Positions 18,939 through 28,175 of a DNA stretch of 55,296 bases are shown piece after piece. Position 1 is the stretch's first letter, and each line of letters begins with the position of its first letter. Where the stretch lies: positions 1-55,296 of the forward strand of contig NZ_AYMQ01000092.1 of the NCBI RefSeq assembly GCF_000633355.1, given 5' to 3'. Source of the DNA: Serratia sp. H1w. Its GTDB lineage: Bacteria; Pseudomonadota; Gammaproteobacteria; Enterobacterales; Enterobacteriaceae. The notes beneath the pieces were generated by a model. The model had not been told where the DNA came from and made no database searches. It saw only the letters and a list, made by a program, of their open reading frames with translations. The position numbers and the translations under genes were made by a program.

Positions 18939-19373
18939 TTAAACCCCAATCTTGCGGCCTAACAGGCTACCGGCGCGGGATTGGCCATCGGGGCCATACA
19001 GCGATTTATTCTGTTTGTTCAACACCGCCAGCGCCTGTGTATTGTGTGCAATATGATGATTGAGCAGCATGCCGTTATGGTTATTTTGCTCACGCAATTG
19101 CAGGCTCAACTGTTGTACTTGCTGCCATTTGGCTGCCAACTGCGCTTGGGCATCATAAGGCGCCTGACAGTGTTGCAATCGTTCTTGCTCCAGCCGCTGT
19201 TGGTCCAGATAGTTGACCGTAGCCAGCAGTTCGCTTTTAGCGTCGGTCACGCGTTGCAAAGCCACGCCAACCAACGTCTTTGAGCATAGCAATGTATGCT
19301 CTTGCGTTTGTACCGTGCCTAACGCCTGCAAGGTTTCCAGCAGCTTATCCAGCAGTTGTGCCAGGTTTTCCAT
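18939..19373 (-). CDS. flgN: FlgK/FlgL export chaperone FlgN
   Basis: FlgN binds the hook-associated proteins FlgK and FlgL and delivers them to the export gate. The 144-residue protein is mostly helical and matches enterobacterial FlgN in its KSELLATVNYLDQQR, NNHNGMLL and C-terminal LYGPDGQS-x-GR-KIGV segments. It begins 21 nt after flgM and is likely co-transcribed with it from the sigma-28 promoter at 19797-19823 and by read-through from flgA. Confidence 0.95.
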   Translation of the reverse strand: MENLAQLLDKLLETLQALGTVQTQEHTLLCSKTLVGVALQRVTDAKSELLATVNYLDQQRLEQERLQHCQAPYDAQAQLAAKWQQVQQLSLQLREQNNHNGMLLNHHIAHNTQALAVLNKQNKSLYGPDGQSRAGSLLGRKIGV

Positions 19374-19394
19374 ATCAATGACTCACCCTTGGTG

Positions 19395-19706
19395 TTAACC
19401 GCGATCGTCGCTAGACATCCATTCGCTTTGCACGTCTTGTAACAAGGCGTCGGCTATTTTGCCGGTATCCATCTTTAATTCGCCATTGCGGATCGCCTGC
19501 TTGATGGTTTCCACCCGCTCCAGGTTGATATCCTGAGTGCCTGGCTGCATCAGGCGTGCCTGTGCGTCGCTCAGCTTAACCTGGGTGCCGCTGACCGCAG
19601 TTTCCGTTGATACTTTTTTGCGCGCCTGTACTGCGCTGTCTGGCTGTGTGTCTCGCGGCTGTACCGTCGGGACGGGTTGCAACCGTTGGGTACGATCGAT
19701 ACTCAT
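19395..19706 (-). CDS. flgM: Anti-sigma-28 factor FlgM
   Basis: FlgM binds FliA (sigma-28) and holds late genes off until the hook is finished, when FlgM is exported. The 103-residue protein has the variable, disordered N-terminal half and the conserved C-terminal sigma-binding half ([31 protein letters not shown]). ATG 19706 is chosen because GGAGATT precedes it and MSIDRT is the family start; the open frame extends 16 codons further upstream. Having both a class 2 route and its own sigma-28 promoter gives the known feedback on FliA. Confidence 0.97.
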   Translation of the reverse strand: MSIDRTQRLQPVPTVQPRDTQPDSAVQARKKVSTETAVSGTQVKLSDAQARLMQPGTQDINLERVETIKQAIRNGELKMDTGKIADALLQDVQSEWMSSDDRG

Positions 19707-19796
19707 GTTCAATCTCCATCTGTGCCACCGCTGCCTAGGCAACGGGAAGGTCAAATCTGTGGCCCTGGTGGCCGGAAAAATGCTGCTATGACTATC

Positions 19797-19823
19797 TTAT
19801 CGGCAAGCTTTGGCAAAGCTTTA
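19797..19823 (-). promoter_or_regulatory. Sigma-28 (FliA) promoter of flgMN
   Basis: On the minus strand TAAAGCTT (19823-19816), an 11-nt spacer and GCCGATAA (19804-19797) match the consensus at 15 of 16 positions. It lies just past the flgA stop codon and about 90 bp before flgM. Confidence 0.92.
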
Positions 19824-19828
19824 TTTTT

Positions 19829-20485
19829 TTATAAAGTAATACGAATTGTGCCATCGCCATCGGCAATACCACTAACAATCTGCCCCGAGGCCATGCGCAC
19901 ACGCACACTATCTTCGGCGGCGGCGTTGTTCATTGCCTTGCCTGCTCCGCTGATATTGAATCCGTTCCCCTGAGCCATCACCTGTACCGCTTGCCCGGCC
20001 TTGATCACCCAGGCCCGGCGCAACATGACCGGATTCAACGGTTGACCAGGGCTGATATTGCGCAGGCTGACGGCGCCGATCGCCTTGCCGCTGTCGGTCA
20101 GGGTGCGCGCCGGTAAGGTATCCAGCCGGCCGGTTTTCAGTTTGAGATCCTCTGCGGTCAGCTTACTGCCCGCGCTAATCCCCCGTGCCGCAACCAGATA
20201 ATGTCCCATCACCTGCACTTGTACCTGAATAAAGCGCCGCTCTTGACCACAGCGGGCCGAGATACTGATATTGCCCCAGCGGCGAGCGTTTTGCGGTAAA
20301 GAAAGCTGCGGCAATTCGCATTCCGGCCAACGACTTGCTGGCGTGCGCAGTTGCACCTTAACGTCGGTCACGTCGGCATTACCGGCAAATTGTGCCTCGA
20401 TAAAGCGCTTCACCTGATCGTTCAGGCCCTCGGCGTGCGCGTTCAGGCCGATCAGCAAGCCAGCCAACAGCAGGATCCTTTTCAT
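19829..20485 (-). CDS. flgA: P-ring assembly chaperone FlgA
   Basis: FlgA is a periplasmic chaperone needed to assemble the FlgI P ring around the rod. The 218-residue protein has a signal peptide (MKRILLLAGLLIGLNAHA) and a C-terminal SAF-type domain (AARGISAGSKLTAEDLKLK, RRAWVIKAGQAVQV). ATG 20485 is chosen over an upstream in-frame start because it directly begins the signal peptide, has GAGG upstream and gives the family length. It is divergent from flgB; the 163-bp gap must hold the FlhDC-controlled promoters of both operons. Confidence 0.96.
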   Translation of the reverse strand: MKRILLLAGLLIGLNAHAEGLNDQVKRFIEAQFAGNADVTDVKVQLRTPASRWPECELPQLSLPQNARRWGNISISARCGQERRFIQVQVQVMGHYLVAARGISAGSKLTAEDLKLKTGRLDTLPARTLTDSGKAIGAVSLRNISPGQPLNPVMLRRAWVIKAGQAVQVMAQGNGFNISGAGKAMNNAAAEDSVRVRMASGQIVSGIADGDGTIRITL

Positions 20486-20648
20486 ATTTAGCCTCAACAG
20501 ACGCAGCGACGACAGAGGGACAAGTGTAACCGTTACGCGCACAGGCTAAGCAGACAAATAGCGACGCATTTTGCCCTTATTCCCACGATAGGCTGACAGG
20601 TGGGGCGTTTATGCTGTCGACTCCAAATTCTAACCTCGCGGAGGGAGC
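20486..20648. promoter_or_regulatory. Divergent flgA/flgB control region
   Basis: This 163-bp gap separates the divergent flgAMN and flgBCDEFGHIJ operons. In E. coli and Salmonella both are class 2, activated by FlhD4C2 with sigma-70. I see no sigma-28 match here. A short palindrome (GTAACCGTTAC near 20525) is present. The exact FlhDC boxes cannot be assigned by eye. Confidence 0.6.
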
Positions 20649-21062
20649 ATGCTCGATAAATTGGACGCTGCTCTGCGTTTTGGCCAGGAGGCGCTGAACC
20701 TACGCGCCCAGCGGCAGGAAATTCTGGCGGCCAACATCGCCAACGCAGATACGCCGGGCTATCAGGCTCGTGATATCGATTTCGCCAGCCAGTTGAACAA
20801 AGTCATGGATCAGGGGCGCGTCAGCGGCAGCGGTATTGCGCTGAATCTGACCTCAGCGCGCCATATCCCGGCGCAGAACATGCAGCCACCGTCGCTGGAC
20901 CTGCTGTTCCGTGTACCGGATCAGCCTGCGATGGACGGTAACACGGTAGATATGGACCGTGAGCGTACCAACTTTGCCGATAACAGCCTGAAATATCAAA
21001 CCGATCTGACGCTGTTGAACGGCCAGATCAAGGGCATGATGTCCGTGCTGCAAGGAGGGTAA
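20649..21062 (+). CDS. flgB: Proximal rod protein FlgB
   Basis: FlgB forms part of the proximal rod next to the MS ring. The 137-residue protein shows the N-terminal rod motif ([22 protein letters not shown], partly quoted as [14 protein letters not shown]) and the C-terminal helix shared by axial proteins. GAGGGA (20641-20646) precedes ATG 20649. First gene of the flgBCDEFGHIJ operon. Confidence 0.97.
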   Translation: MLDKLDAALRFGQEALNLRAQRQEILAANIANADTPGYQARDIDFASQLNKVMDQGRVSGSGIALNLTSARHIPAQNMQPPSLDLLFRVPDQPAMDGNTVDMDRERTNFADNSLKYQTDLTLLNGQIKGMMSVLQGG

Positions 21063-21067
21063 TCCCT

Positions 21068-21472
21068 GTGTCGTTATTGAATATTTTTGATATTTCGGGG
21101 TCGGCCCTGTCCGCGCAATCCCAACGTATGAACGTCAGTGCCAGCAATATGGCCAACGCCGACAGCGCCACCGGACCGGATGGTCAGCCTTATCGGGCCA
21201 AACAGGTGGTGTTTCAGGTCGCGGCAGCAGCGGGCCAGTCGACCGGCGGCGTACGCGTTGCGCAGGTGGTTGACGATCCCTCGCCGGAGCGCCTGGTGTT
21301 CCAGCCGGGTAACCCGCTGGCGGATGCCAAAGGCTATGTGCGGATGCCCAACGTCGATGTGGTTGGGGAAATGGTCAACACCATCTCGGCTTCGCGCAGC
21401 TATCAGGCCAACGTCGAAGTGTTGAATACCACCAAATCCATGTTGATGAAAACCCTGACGCTGGGTCAGTAA
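21068..21472 (+). CDS. flgC: Proximal rod protein FlgC
   Basis: FlgC is a rod protein of 134 residues, the same length as in E. coli. The N-terminal SNMANADS and the C-terminal [20 protein letters not shown] motifs are characteristic. The start is GTG 21068, five nt after flgB, with AAGGAGGG inside the flgB end as ribosome site. Confidence 0.97.
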   Translation: MSLLNIFDISGSALSAQSQRMNVSASNMANADSATGPDGQPYRAKQVVFQVAAAAGQSTGGVRVAQVVDDPSPERLVFQPGNPLADAKGYVRMPNVDVVGEMVNTISASRSYQANVEVLNTTKSMLMKTLTLGQ

Positions 21473-21487
21473 CCGGAGCTTTTATTT

Positions 21488-22195
21488 ATGGCCATTGCCG
21501 CCACGACCAATGAATCCCTCGATAACAGCATTGCCGGCACCGGCGCCAAAAACGGTGCCGGCAATACCAGCCAGGATCTGAGCAACAGCTTCCTGACGTT
21601 GCTGGTGGCCCAGTTGAAAAACCAGGATCCCACCAACCCGATGCAAAACAACGAACTGACCACCCAACTGGCTCAGATTAATACGGTCAGCGGGATTGAG
21701 AAGCTCAACACCACGCTGGGATCGATTTCCGGCCAGATCAGCGGCAACCAGTCCATTCAGGCCAGCTCGCTGATTGGTCACGGCGTAATGGTGCCGGGCA
21801 AAGAGATCCTGGTGGGTAATGATGAGGGCAAGGTCAGTACCACACCATTTGGCGTCGAGCTGGAACGCACCGCCGATGCGGTGACGGCCACCATCAGCGA
21901 TGCCACCGGCAAAGTGGTACGCACCATCGAGCTGGGCGGGTTGACCGCCGGTGTGCACTCCTTCTCTTGGGACGGTTCGCTGGAAGATGGCACCAATGCG
22001 CCTGACGGAGCTTACACCGTGGCGATCAACGCCAAAAACGGCGGTGAGCAACTGGTGGCCCAGCCGCTGCGTTTTGCCATGGTTAACGGCGTTACGCGCG
22101 GCACGGACGGTGCAAAACTGGATCTGGGAGTGGCGGGAACCTCTACGCTGGATGACGTACGCCTGATCCTGTCCAAACTGAGTTCGTCCAACTAA
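21488..22195 (+). CDS. flgD: Hook capping protein FlgD
   Basis: FlgD is the scaffold at the tip of the growing rod/hook and is discarded when the hook ends. The 235-residue protein has the conserved N-terminal region (LSNSFLTLLVAQLKNQDPTNP) required for export and cap function, then a Tudor/FnIII-like part with the FSWDG motif. It lies 15 nt after flgC. Confidence 0.97.
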   Translation: MAIAATTNESLDNSIAGTGAKNGAGNTSQDLSNSFLTLLVAQLKNQDPTNPMQNNELTTQLAQINTVSGIEKLNTTLGSISGQISGNQSIQASSLIGHGVMVPGKEILVGNDEGKVSTTPFGVELERTADAVTATISDATGKVVRTIELGGLTAGVHSFSWDGSLEDGTNAPDGAYTVAINAKNGGEQLVAQPLRFAMVNGVTRGTDGAKLDLGVAGTSTLDDVRLILSKLSSSN

Positions 22196-22277
22196 GCGTA
22201 GTGATTTTCCACGTCGGCAATGGATCGCACACCGATCCTGAAGACACCTTTTTACATGACCTATTTCGGAGAACGAC

Positions 22278-23516
22278 ATGGCTTTTTCTCAAGCGGTCAG
22301 CGGTTTAAACGCGGCAGCTACCAACCTGGATGTGATCGGTAACAACATCGCCAACTCCGCCACCTATGGCTTCAAATCCGGCAGCGTTTCCTTTGCCGAT
22401 ATGTTTGCCGGTTCACAGGTCGGGCTGGGCGTGAAAGTGGCGGGGATCACCCAAAACTTCAACGGCGGCACCACCACCAACACCAACCGGGCTATGGATA
22501 TCGCCATCAGCCAGAACGGCTTTTTCCGTATGCAGGACGCCGATGGCGGCATCTTCTATACGCGTAACGGCCAGTTCATCATGGATGCCAACCGTAACAT
22601 CACCAACATGCAGGGGCTGAGCCTGACCGGCTACCCGGCAGCCGGTTCACCGCCAACTATTCAGCAGGGGGCCGACCCGGTACCGCTGAGCATTCCTGAA
22701 GGCATGATGAACGCCAAAGCCAGCACCAACGGCAATATGGTGGCCAACCTGAAATCGACCCATCAGCCGCCAGAGGTGAAACCGTTCGATCCTAACAAGA
22801 CCGATTCGTTTAACTACGTCAACACCATTACCACCTACGATACCCTGGGTAATGCTCACAACATCAACGCCTACTTTGTGAAAACGGCCGATAACCAATG
22901 GGACGTTTACACCCAGGATGGCAGCGTGACCGGTGCTCCGTCAGCCAAAGCGGGCAGCCTGAACTTTGACACCAGCGGTGCGCTAACAGGCACTCTGGAT
23001 GCGCAGGGCCAGCCGAGCGCCACACCGTTCAACCTGGTCGTGCCAATGTCGGCTAAAGATGGCGCACTGGCGCAAACCTTCAACCTGAGCTTTGCCGGTA
23101 GCCTGCAACAGAACGTTGGCAGCGACTCCGTCAGCAAGCTGGCCCAGGACGGCTATGCCACCGGGGAATATCAAGGCTTCCAGATCAACAAAGACGGCAC
23201 CGTGGTTGGGGTATACAACAACCAGCAAACCCAGCTGTTGGGCCAGATCGTGTTGACCAACTTCTCCAACCCGGAAGGGCTGGCAGCGCAAGGCGATAAC
23301 GTCTGGAAGGAGACCGGTGCTTCAGGCCAGCCACGCGTAGGCCTGGCCGGTGGTGGCGGCTTTGGTTCGCTGACCAGCGGCGCGCTGGAGTCTTCCAACG
23401 TCGATTTGAGTCAGGAACTGGTGAACATGATTGTGGCGCAGCGTAACTACCAGTCGAACGCGCAAACCATCAAAACCCAGGACTCGATCCTGCAAACGCT
23501 GGTCAGCCTGCGCTAA
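22278..23516 (+). CDS. flgE: Hook protein FlgE
   Basis: FlgE builds the flexible hook. At 412 residues it has the conserved N terminus (NLDVIGNNIANSATYGFKSG), D1/D2 domains and the C-terminal axial helix (NVDLSQELVNMIVAQRNYQSN). It is close to the length of E. coli FlgE (402). The 82-bp gap after flgD is longer than other gaps in this operon. Confidence 0.98.
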   Translation: MAFSQAVSGLNAAATNLDVIGNNIANSATYGFKSGSVSFADMFAGSQVGLGVKVAGITQNFNGGTTTNTNRAMDIAISQNGFFRMQDADGGIFYTRNGQFIMDANRNITNMQGLSLTGYPAAGSPPTIQQGADPVPLSIPEGMMNAKASTNGNMVANLKSTHQPPEVKPFDPNKTDSFNYVNTITTYDTLGNAHNINAYFVKTADNQWDVYTQDGSVTGAPSAKAGSLNFDTSGALTGTLDAQGQPSATPFNLVVPMSAKDGALAQTFNLSFAGSLQQNVGSDSVSKLAQDGYATGEYQGFQINKDGTVVGVYNNQQTQLLGQIVLTNFSNPEGLAAQGDNVWKETGASGQPRVGLAGGGGFGSLTSGALESSNVDLSQELVNMIVAQRNYQSNAQTIKTQDSILQTLVSLR

Positions 23517-23528
23517 TAGGATTGCTTT

Positions 23529-24284
23529 ATGGATCACGCGATTTATACCGCGATGGGTGGTGCCCGGCAAACGCTGGAGCAGCAGTCGGTGACGGCCAAC
23601 AACCTGGCCAACGCCTCAACGGCGGGGTTCCGTGCACAACTGTCGGCGCTGCGTGCGGTGCCGGTTGATGGGCCGAGCATGCAGACACGTACGCTGGTCG
23701 CCGCTTCAACGCCAGGGGCCGATATGAGCCAGGGGCCGTTGAACTACACCGGGCGGCCGCTGGACGTGGCATTGCAACAGGATGGTTTTCTGGCGCTACG
23801 GCTGCCGGATGGCACCGAAGCCTACAGCCGTAACGGCAGCATCCAGATCTCCTCCACCGGGCAGTTGACGGTGCAGGGCGTGCCGCTGATGGGCGATGGC
23901 GGGCCGATTGAAGCGCCACCGCAGGCGGAGTTGACGCTGGCGGCAGACGGGACTATCACGGCGCTGAGTGCGGGCGATCCGCCCAATACCATTTCCCAGA
24001 TCGGCCGTCTGAAGCTGGTGAAGGCCGATGCGCGGGAAGTGGTACGCGGCGATGACGGCCTGTTCCATCTGACGGCGGCGGCTCAGCAGCAGCGTGGCAA
24101 CCAACTGCCGAACGATCCCGATGTGCGGATCATGCCGGGAGTGCTGGAGGGCAGCAACGTCAAACCGTTGGAAACCATGGTCGATATGATCGCCAACGCC
24201 CGTCGGTTTGAAATGCAAATGAAGGTCATCCACAGCGTGGATGAAAACGCACAGCGCGCCAACTCATTGCTGTCAATGAGCTGA
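23529..24284 (+). CDS. flgF: Proximal rod protein FlgF
   Basis: FlgF is a rod protein of 251 residues with the axial-family motifs at both ends (TANNLANASTAGFRA and VKPLETMVDMIANARRFEMQ). It lies 12 nt after flgE in the rod-hook operon. Confidence 0.97.
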   Translation: MDHAIYTAMGGARQTLEQQSVTANNLANASTAGFRAQLSALRAVPVDGPSMQTRTLVAASTPGADMSQGPLNYTGRPLDVALQQDGFLALRLPDGTEAYSRNGSIQISSTGQLTVQGVPLMGDGGPIEAPPQAELTLAADGTITALSAGDPPNTISQIGRLKLVKADAREVVRGDDGLFHLTAAAQQQRGNQLPNDPDVRIMPGVLEGSNVKPLETMVDMIANARRFEMQMKVIHSVDENAQRANSLLSMS

Positions 24285-24298
24285 GAGCAGAGGAATAA

Positions 24299-25084
<786 letters not shown>

Positions 25085-25087
25085 TCG

Positions 25088-25111
25088 ACGGGCGCAGCTT
25101 GCTGCGCCCGT
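25088..25111 (+). other. Perfect GC-rich hairpin between flgG and flgH
   Basis: ACGGGCGCAG (25088-25097) pairs fully with CTGCGCCCGT (25102-25111) around CTTG. It is not followed by a T-tract. In the middle of an operon it could mark an RNA processing or partial termination point between the axial genes and the ring genes. Confidence 0.65.
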
Positions 25112-25143
25112 AATCCTTATCCAGAGCAACAAAGGCGATACCC

Positions 25144-25863
25144 GTGGTAACCACCTTTTTAGCGGCCAGTGTGCCGCAGCAAGGCAAGCGCGTCCTGGCC
25201 GGGATGCTGATGCTGACAGTCAGCGGCTGTGCCTATATTCCGCATACCCCTTTGGTTGACGGGGCTACCACGGCTCAGCCAGCACCGGCAGGCGCCCCGG
25301 TGCCGAACGGTTCAATTTTCCAGACGGTGCAGCCGATGAACTACGGCTATCAGCCGCTGTTCGAGGATCGTCGCCCGCGCAATATCGGCGACACGCTGAC
25401 CATCGTGCTGCAAGAAAACGTCAGTGCCAGCAAGAGTTCATCTGCCAACGCCAGCCGCAACGGGGCAAGCAAGTTCGGCGTGGCCACGTCACCACGTTAC
25501 CTCGATGGGTTGCTTGGTAATGCGCGAGCCGACATGGATATCTCCGGCGACAGCACCTTTGGTGGCAAGGGCGGAGCCAACGCCAACAACACCTTTAACG
25601 GCACCATCACCGTCACGGTCAATCAGGTGCTGGCCAACGGCAACCTGCACGTGGTGGGCGAAAAGCAGATCGCCATCAATCAGGGCACCGAATTCATTCG
25701 TTTCTCCGGTGTGGTTAACCCCCGCACCATCAGTGGCAATAACTCGGTCACGTCCACCCAGGTGGCGGATGCACGCATTGAATACGTCGGTAACGGCTAT
25801 ATCAATGAGGCGCAGACCATGGGGTGGCTACAGCGCTTCTTCTTAAATGTTTCACCGTTCTAA
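25144..25863 (+). CDS. flgH: L-ring lipoprotein FlgH
   Basis: FlgH makes the outer-membrane L ring. The 239-residue protein is a lipoprotein: the lipobox LTVSGC ends at Cys29, the lipidation site. The following [20 protein letters not shown] and [20 protein letters not shown] segments are diagnostic. The start at GTG 25144 after AAAGGCGA gives a somewhat long pre-lipobox segment; Met21 or Met23 would leave too short a signal, so GTG is preferred. Confidence 0.96.
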   Translation: MVTTFLAASVPQQGKRVLAGMLMLTVSGCAYIPHTPLVDGATTAQPAPAGAPVPNGSIFQTVQPMNYGYQPLFEDRRPRNIGDTLTIVLQENVSASKSSSANASRNGASKFGVATSPRYLDGLLGNARADMDISGDSTFGGKGGANANNTFNGTITVTVNQVLANGNLHVVGEKQIAINQGTEFIRFSGVVNPRTISGNNSVTSTQVADARIEYVGNGYINEAQTMGWLQRFFLNVSPF

Positions 25864-25873
25864 GGATTGACCG

Positions 25874-26974
25874 ATGCTGAAAAAGTTACTTCTCACACTG
25901 TCCATGATGCTGGTTTGTTTACCGGCGACGGCGGAACGCATCCGCGATCTGGTTTCGGTACAGGGCGTGCGTGACAACGCCTTGATTGGTTACGGCCTGG
26001 TGGTGGGACTGGACGGCTCCGGTGACCAGACCATGCAAACCCCATTCACTACCCAGAGCTTGAGCAACATGCTGTCGCAACTGGGGATCACCGTGCCGCC
26101 GGGCACCAACATGCAGCTGAAAAACGTGGCGGCGGTGATGGTGACCGCCAAGTTGCCGCCATTCTCCCGGGCGGGGCAGAACATCGACGTGGTGGTGTCC
26201 TCTATGGGTAACGCCAAGAGCCTGCGTGGTGGGACATTGCTGATGACGCCGCTGAAGGGCGTTGATAATCAGGTATACGCACTGGCGCAGGGTAATGTGC
26301 TGGTCGGTGGGGCCGGTGCTTCCTCCGGGGGCAGCAGCGTGCAGGTCAATCAGTTGGCCGGTGGCCGCATCAGTAACGGGGCTTCCATCGAACGCGAATT
26401 GCCGACCACCTTCGGCCAGGACGGTGTGATCAATCTGCAACTGAATGACGATGATTTCACCTTGGCGCAGCAGATCAGCGACGCCATCAACCGTCAGCGT
26501 GGCAGCGGTACTGCCTCACCGCTCGATTCCCGCACCGTTCAGGTGCTGGTGCCGCGTGGTAATAGCTCGCAGGTGCGCTTCCTGGCGGATATTCAGAATA
26601 TCAGCATTAACGTCGGGGCGATGGATGCCAAGGTGATCATCAACTCCCGTACCGGCTCGGTGGTCATGAACCGTGATGTGGTGCTGGATTCCTGCGCGGT
26701 GGCGCAAGGGAACCTGTCGGTGGTGGTCGATCGGCAAAACACCGTCAGCCAGCCGGATACGCCATTCGGCGGTGGCCAGACCGTGGTGACACCGAATACC
26801 CAGATTTCCGTGCAGCAGCAGGGTGGTTCGCTGCAAAAAGTGAATGCCAGCGCCAACCTCAATAACGTGGTGCGTGCGCTGAATGCGCTGGGGGCGACAC
26901 CGATCGATCTGATGTCGATCCTGCAAGCCATGCAGAGCGCTGGCTGCCTGCGTGCCAAGTTGGAAATTATCTGA
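25874..26974 (+). CDS. flgI: P-ring protein FlgI
   Basis: FlgI forms the peptidoglycan-layer P ring around the rod. The 366-residue protein starts with a signal peptide (cleavage after PATA, residue 20) followed by [20 protein letters not shown], which is nearly invariant. It lies 10 nt after flgH and overlaps the flgJ start by 1 nt. FlgA is its assembly chaperone. Confidence 0.98.
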   Translation: MLKKLLLTLSMMLVCLPATAERIRDLVSVQGVRDNALIGYGLVVGLDGSGDQTMQTPFTTQSLSNMLSQLGITVPPGTNMQLKNVAAVMVTAKLPPFSRAGQNIDVVVSSMGNAKSLRGGTLLMTPLKGVDNQVYALAQGNVLVGGAGASSGGSSVQVNQLAGGRISNGASIERELPTTFGQDGVINLQLNDDDFTLAQQISDAINRQRGSGTASPLDSRTVQVLVPRGNSSQVRFLADIQNISINVGAMDAKVIINSRTGSVVMNRDVVLDSCAVAQGNLSVVVDRQNTVSQPDTPFGGGQTVVTPNTQISVQQQGGSLQKVNASANLNNVVRALNALGATPIDLMSILQAMQSAGCLRAKLEII

Positions 26975-27915
26975 TGAGCAGCGATTTGATGGCCATGTCT
27001 GGGGCGGCCTATGACACCCAGTCATTGAACGGGTTGAAGCGCGATGTTGCCGCCGATCCTCAGGGCAATATCAAGCAGGTGGCCCAACAGGTGGAAGGGA
27101 TGTTCGTGCAGATGATGCTGAAAAGCATGCGTGCGGCATTGCCGCAGGATGGCGTGTTGAGCAGCGACCAGACGCGGCTGTACACCTCAATGTACGATCA
27201 GCAGATCGCCCAGCAGATGTCGCAGAAAGGCCTGGGGCTGGCGGACATGATGGTCAAGCAACTGTCTGCCGGGAACAATCGCCCAAGCGAAACCGCAGGG
27301 ACGGTGCCCATGGCGCTGGACAACGAGGTGCTGCAAACCTTACCGCATCAGGCGCTGGAACAGATGGTGCGCCGGGCGGTGCCCAAAATGCCGCCGGTGC
27401 CTTCCTTACCTCTGAGCAATGGCAACTTTGTCGCGCAACTGTCCATTCCTGCTCGCGTTGCCAGCCAGCAAAGCGGTATTCCACACCAGTTGATTATGGC
27501 GCAGGCTGCGCTGGAGTCTGGTTGGGGGCAACGTGAGATCCCGGCTGCGGATGGCTCACGCAGTTACAACCTGTTTGGTATCAAGGCGGGTAGCAGTTGG
27601 GACGGCCCGGTAACGGAGATCACCACCACCGAGTTTGAGGAGGGCGTGGCGAAGAAGATCAAAGCCCGCTTCCGCGTGTATGGCTCCTATATGGAAGCTA
27701 TTGGTGATTACGTCAAACTGCTGACCAACAACCCGCGCTATGCCAACGTGGCCAGTGCCAGCAGCCCTGAGCAGGCGGCACATGCGTTACAAAAGGCCGG
27801 TTACGCGACCGATCCACAGTATGCCAAAAAGCTGGTCAGTATGATCCAGCAGATGAAAAACGCCGGGGAGCAGGTGAGTAAAGCCTATACCCACGATTTG
27901 CAGGATCTGTTTTAG
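26974..27915 (+). CDS. flgJ: Rod cap and peptidoglycan hydrolase FlgJ
   Basis: FlgJ caps the growing rod and opens the cell wall for it. The 313-residue protein has the N-terminal rod-cap domain (to about residue 100), a linker, and a C-terminal glucosaminidase-type domain with the catalytic Glu181 in AALESGWGQ. The domain order and length match E. coli FlgJ (313). Last gene of its operon; the next gene has its own sigma-28 promoter. Confidence 0.98.
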   Translation: MSSDLMAMSGAAYDTQSLNGLKRDVAADPQGNIKQVAQQVEGMFVQMMLKSMRAALPQDGVLSSDQTRLYTSMYDQQIAQQMSQKGLGLADMMVKQLSAGNNRPSETAGTVPMALDNEVLQTLPHQALEQMVRRAVPKMPPVPSLPLSNGNFVAQLSIPARVASQQSGIPHQLIMAQAALESGWGQREIPAADGSRSYNLFGIKAGSSWDGPVTEITTTEFEEGVAKKIKARFRVYGSYMEAIGDYVKLLTNNPRYANVASASSPEQAAHALQKAGYATDPQYAKKLVSMIQQMKNAGEQVSKAYTHDLQDLF

Positions 27916-28040
27916 TCCCCTCACCCCAACCCTCTCCCCAAAAAGGAGAGGGAGCCAGTTCGACGTTGTGGTTAGGCACAGAATTAATCTGTGGCACGGA
28001 CAGTCCCCTCTCCCTTTGGGAGAGGGTTAGGGTGAGGGGA
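27916..28040. repeat. Inverted pair of C/T-rich hairpin repeats (copies 3 and 4), MITE-like
   Basis: Copy 3 (27916-27953) is in minus and copy 4 (28004-28040) in plus orientation, so the 125-bp unit begins with CCCCTCACCCC and ends with GGGTGAGGGGA as terminal inverted repeats. About 50 bp of unlike sequence separates the copies. It starts immediately after the flgJ stop codon and ends 29 bp before the flgK promoter. This arrangement resembles REPIN or small non-autonomous elements. Confidence 0.8.
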
Positions 28041-28069
28041 AATACCAACCGCGAACCGACAATTTTACC

Positions 28070-28096
28070 TCAAGTTTTCCGACGGATGGCCGATAA
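28070..28096 (+). promoter_or_regulatory. Sigma-28 (FliA) promoter of flgKL
   Basis: TCAAGTTT (28070-28077), an 11-nt spacer and GCCGATAA (28089-28096) match the consensus at 15 of 16 positions. The start site would be near 28103, giving flgK a leader of about 70 nt. Confidence 0.92.
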
Positions 28097-28175
28097 CCCA
28101 AACAGGCTGGATGGCAACGCCCGGCACACTATTTGACTTCTGTGGGCCGCTGGCACCGCAGCATAAGGAACCTCT

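Noticed and set aside
27916-27953. Repeat hairpin after flgJ as an intrinsic terminator
   Set aside because: The stem is strong but no T-tract follows, and the same sequence occurs at five other sites in different contexts, so it is a repeat that at most might assist termination.
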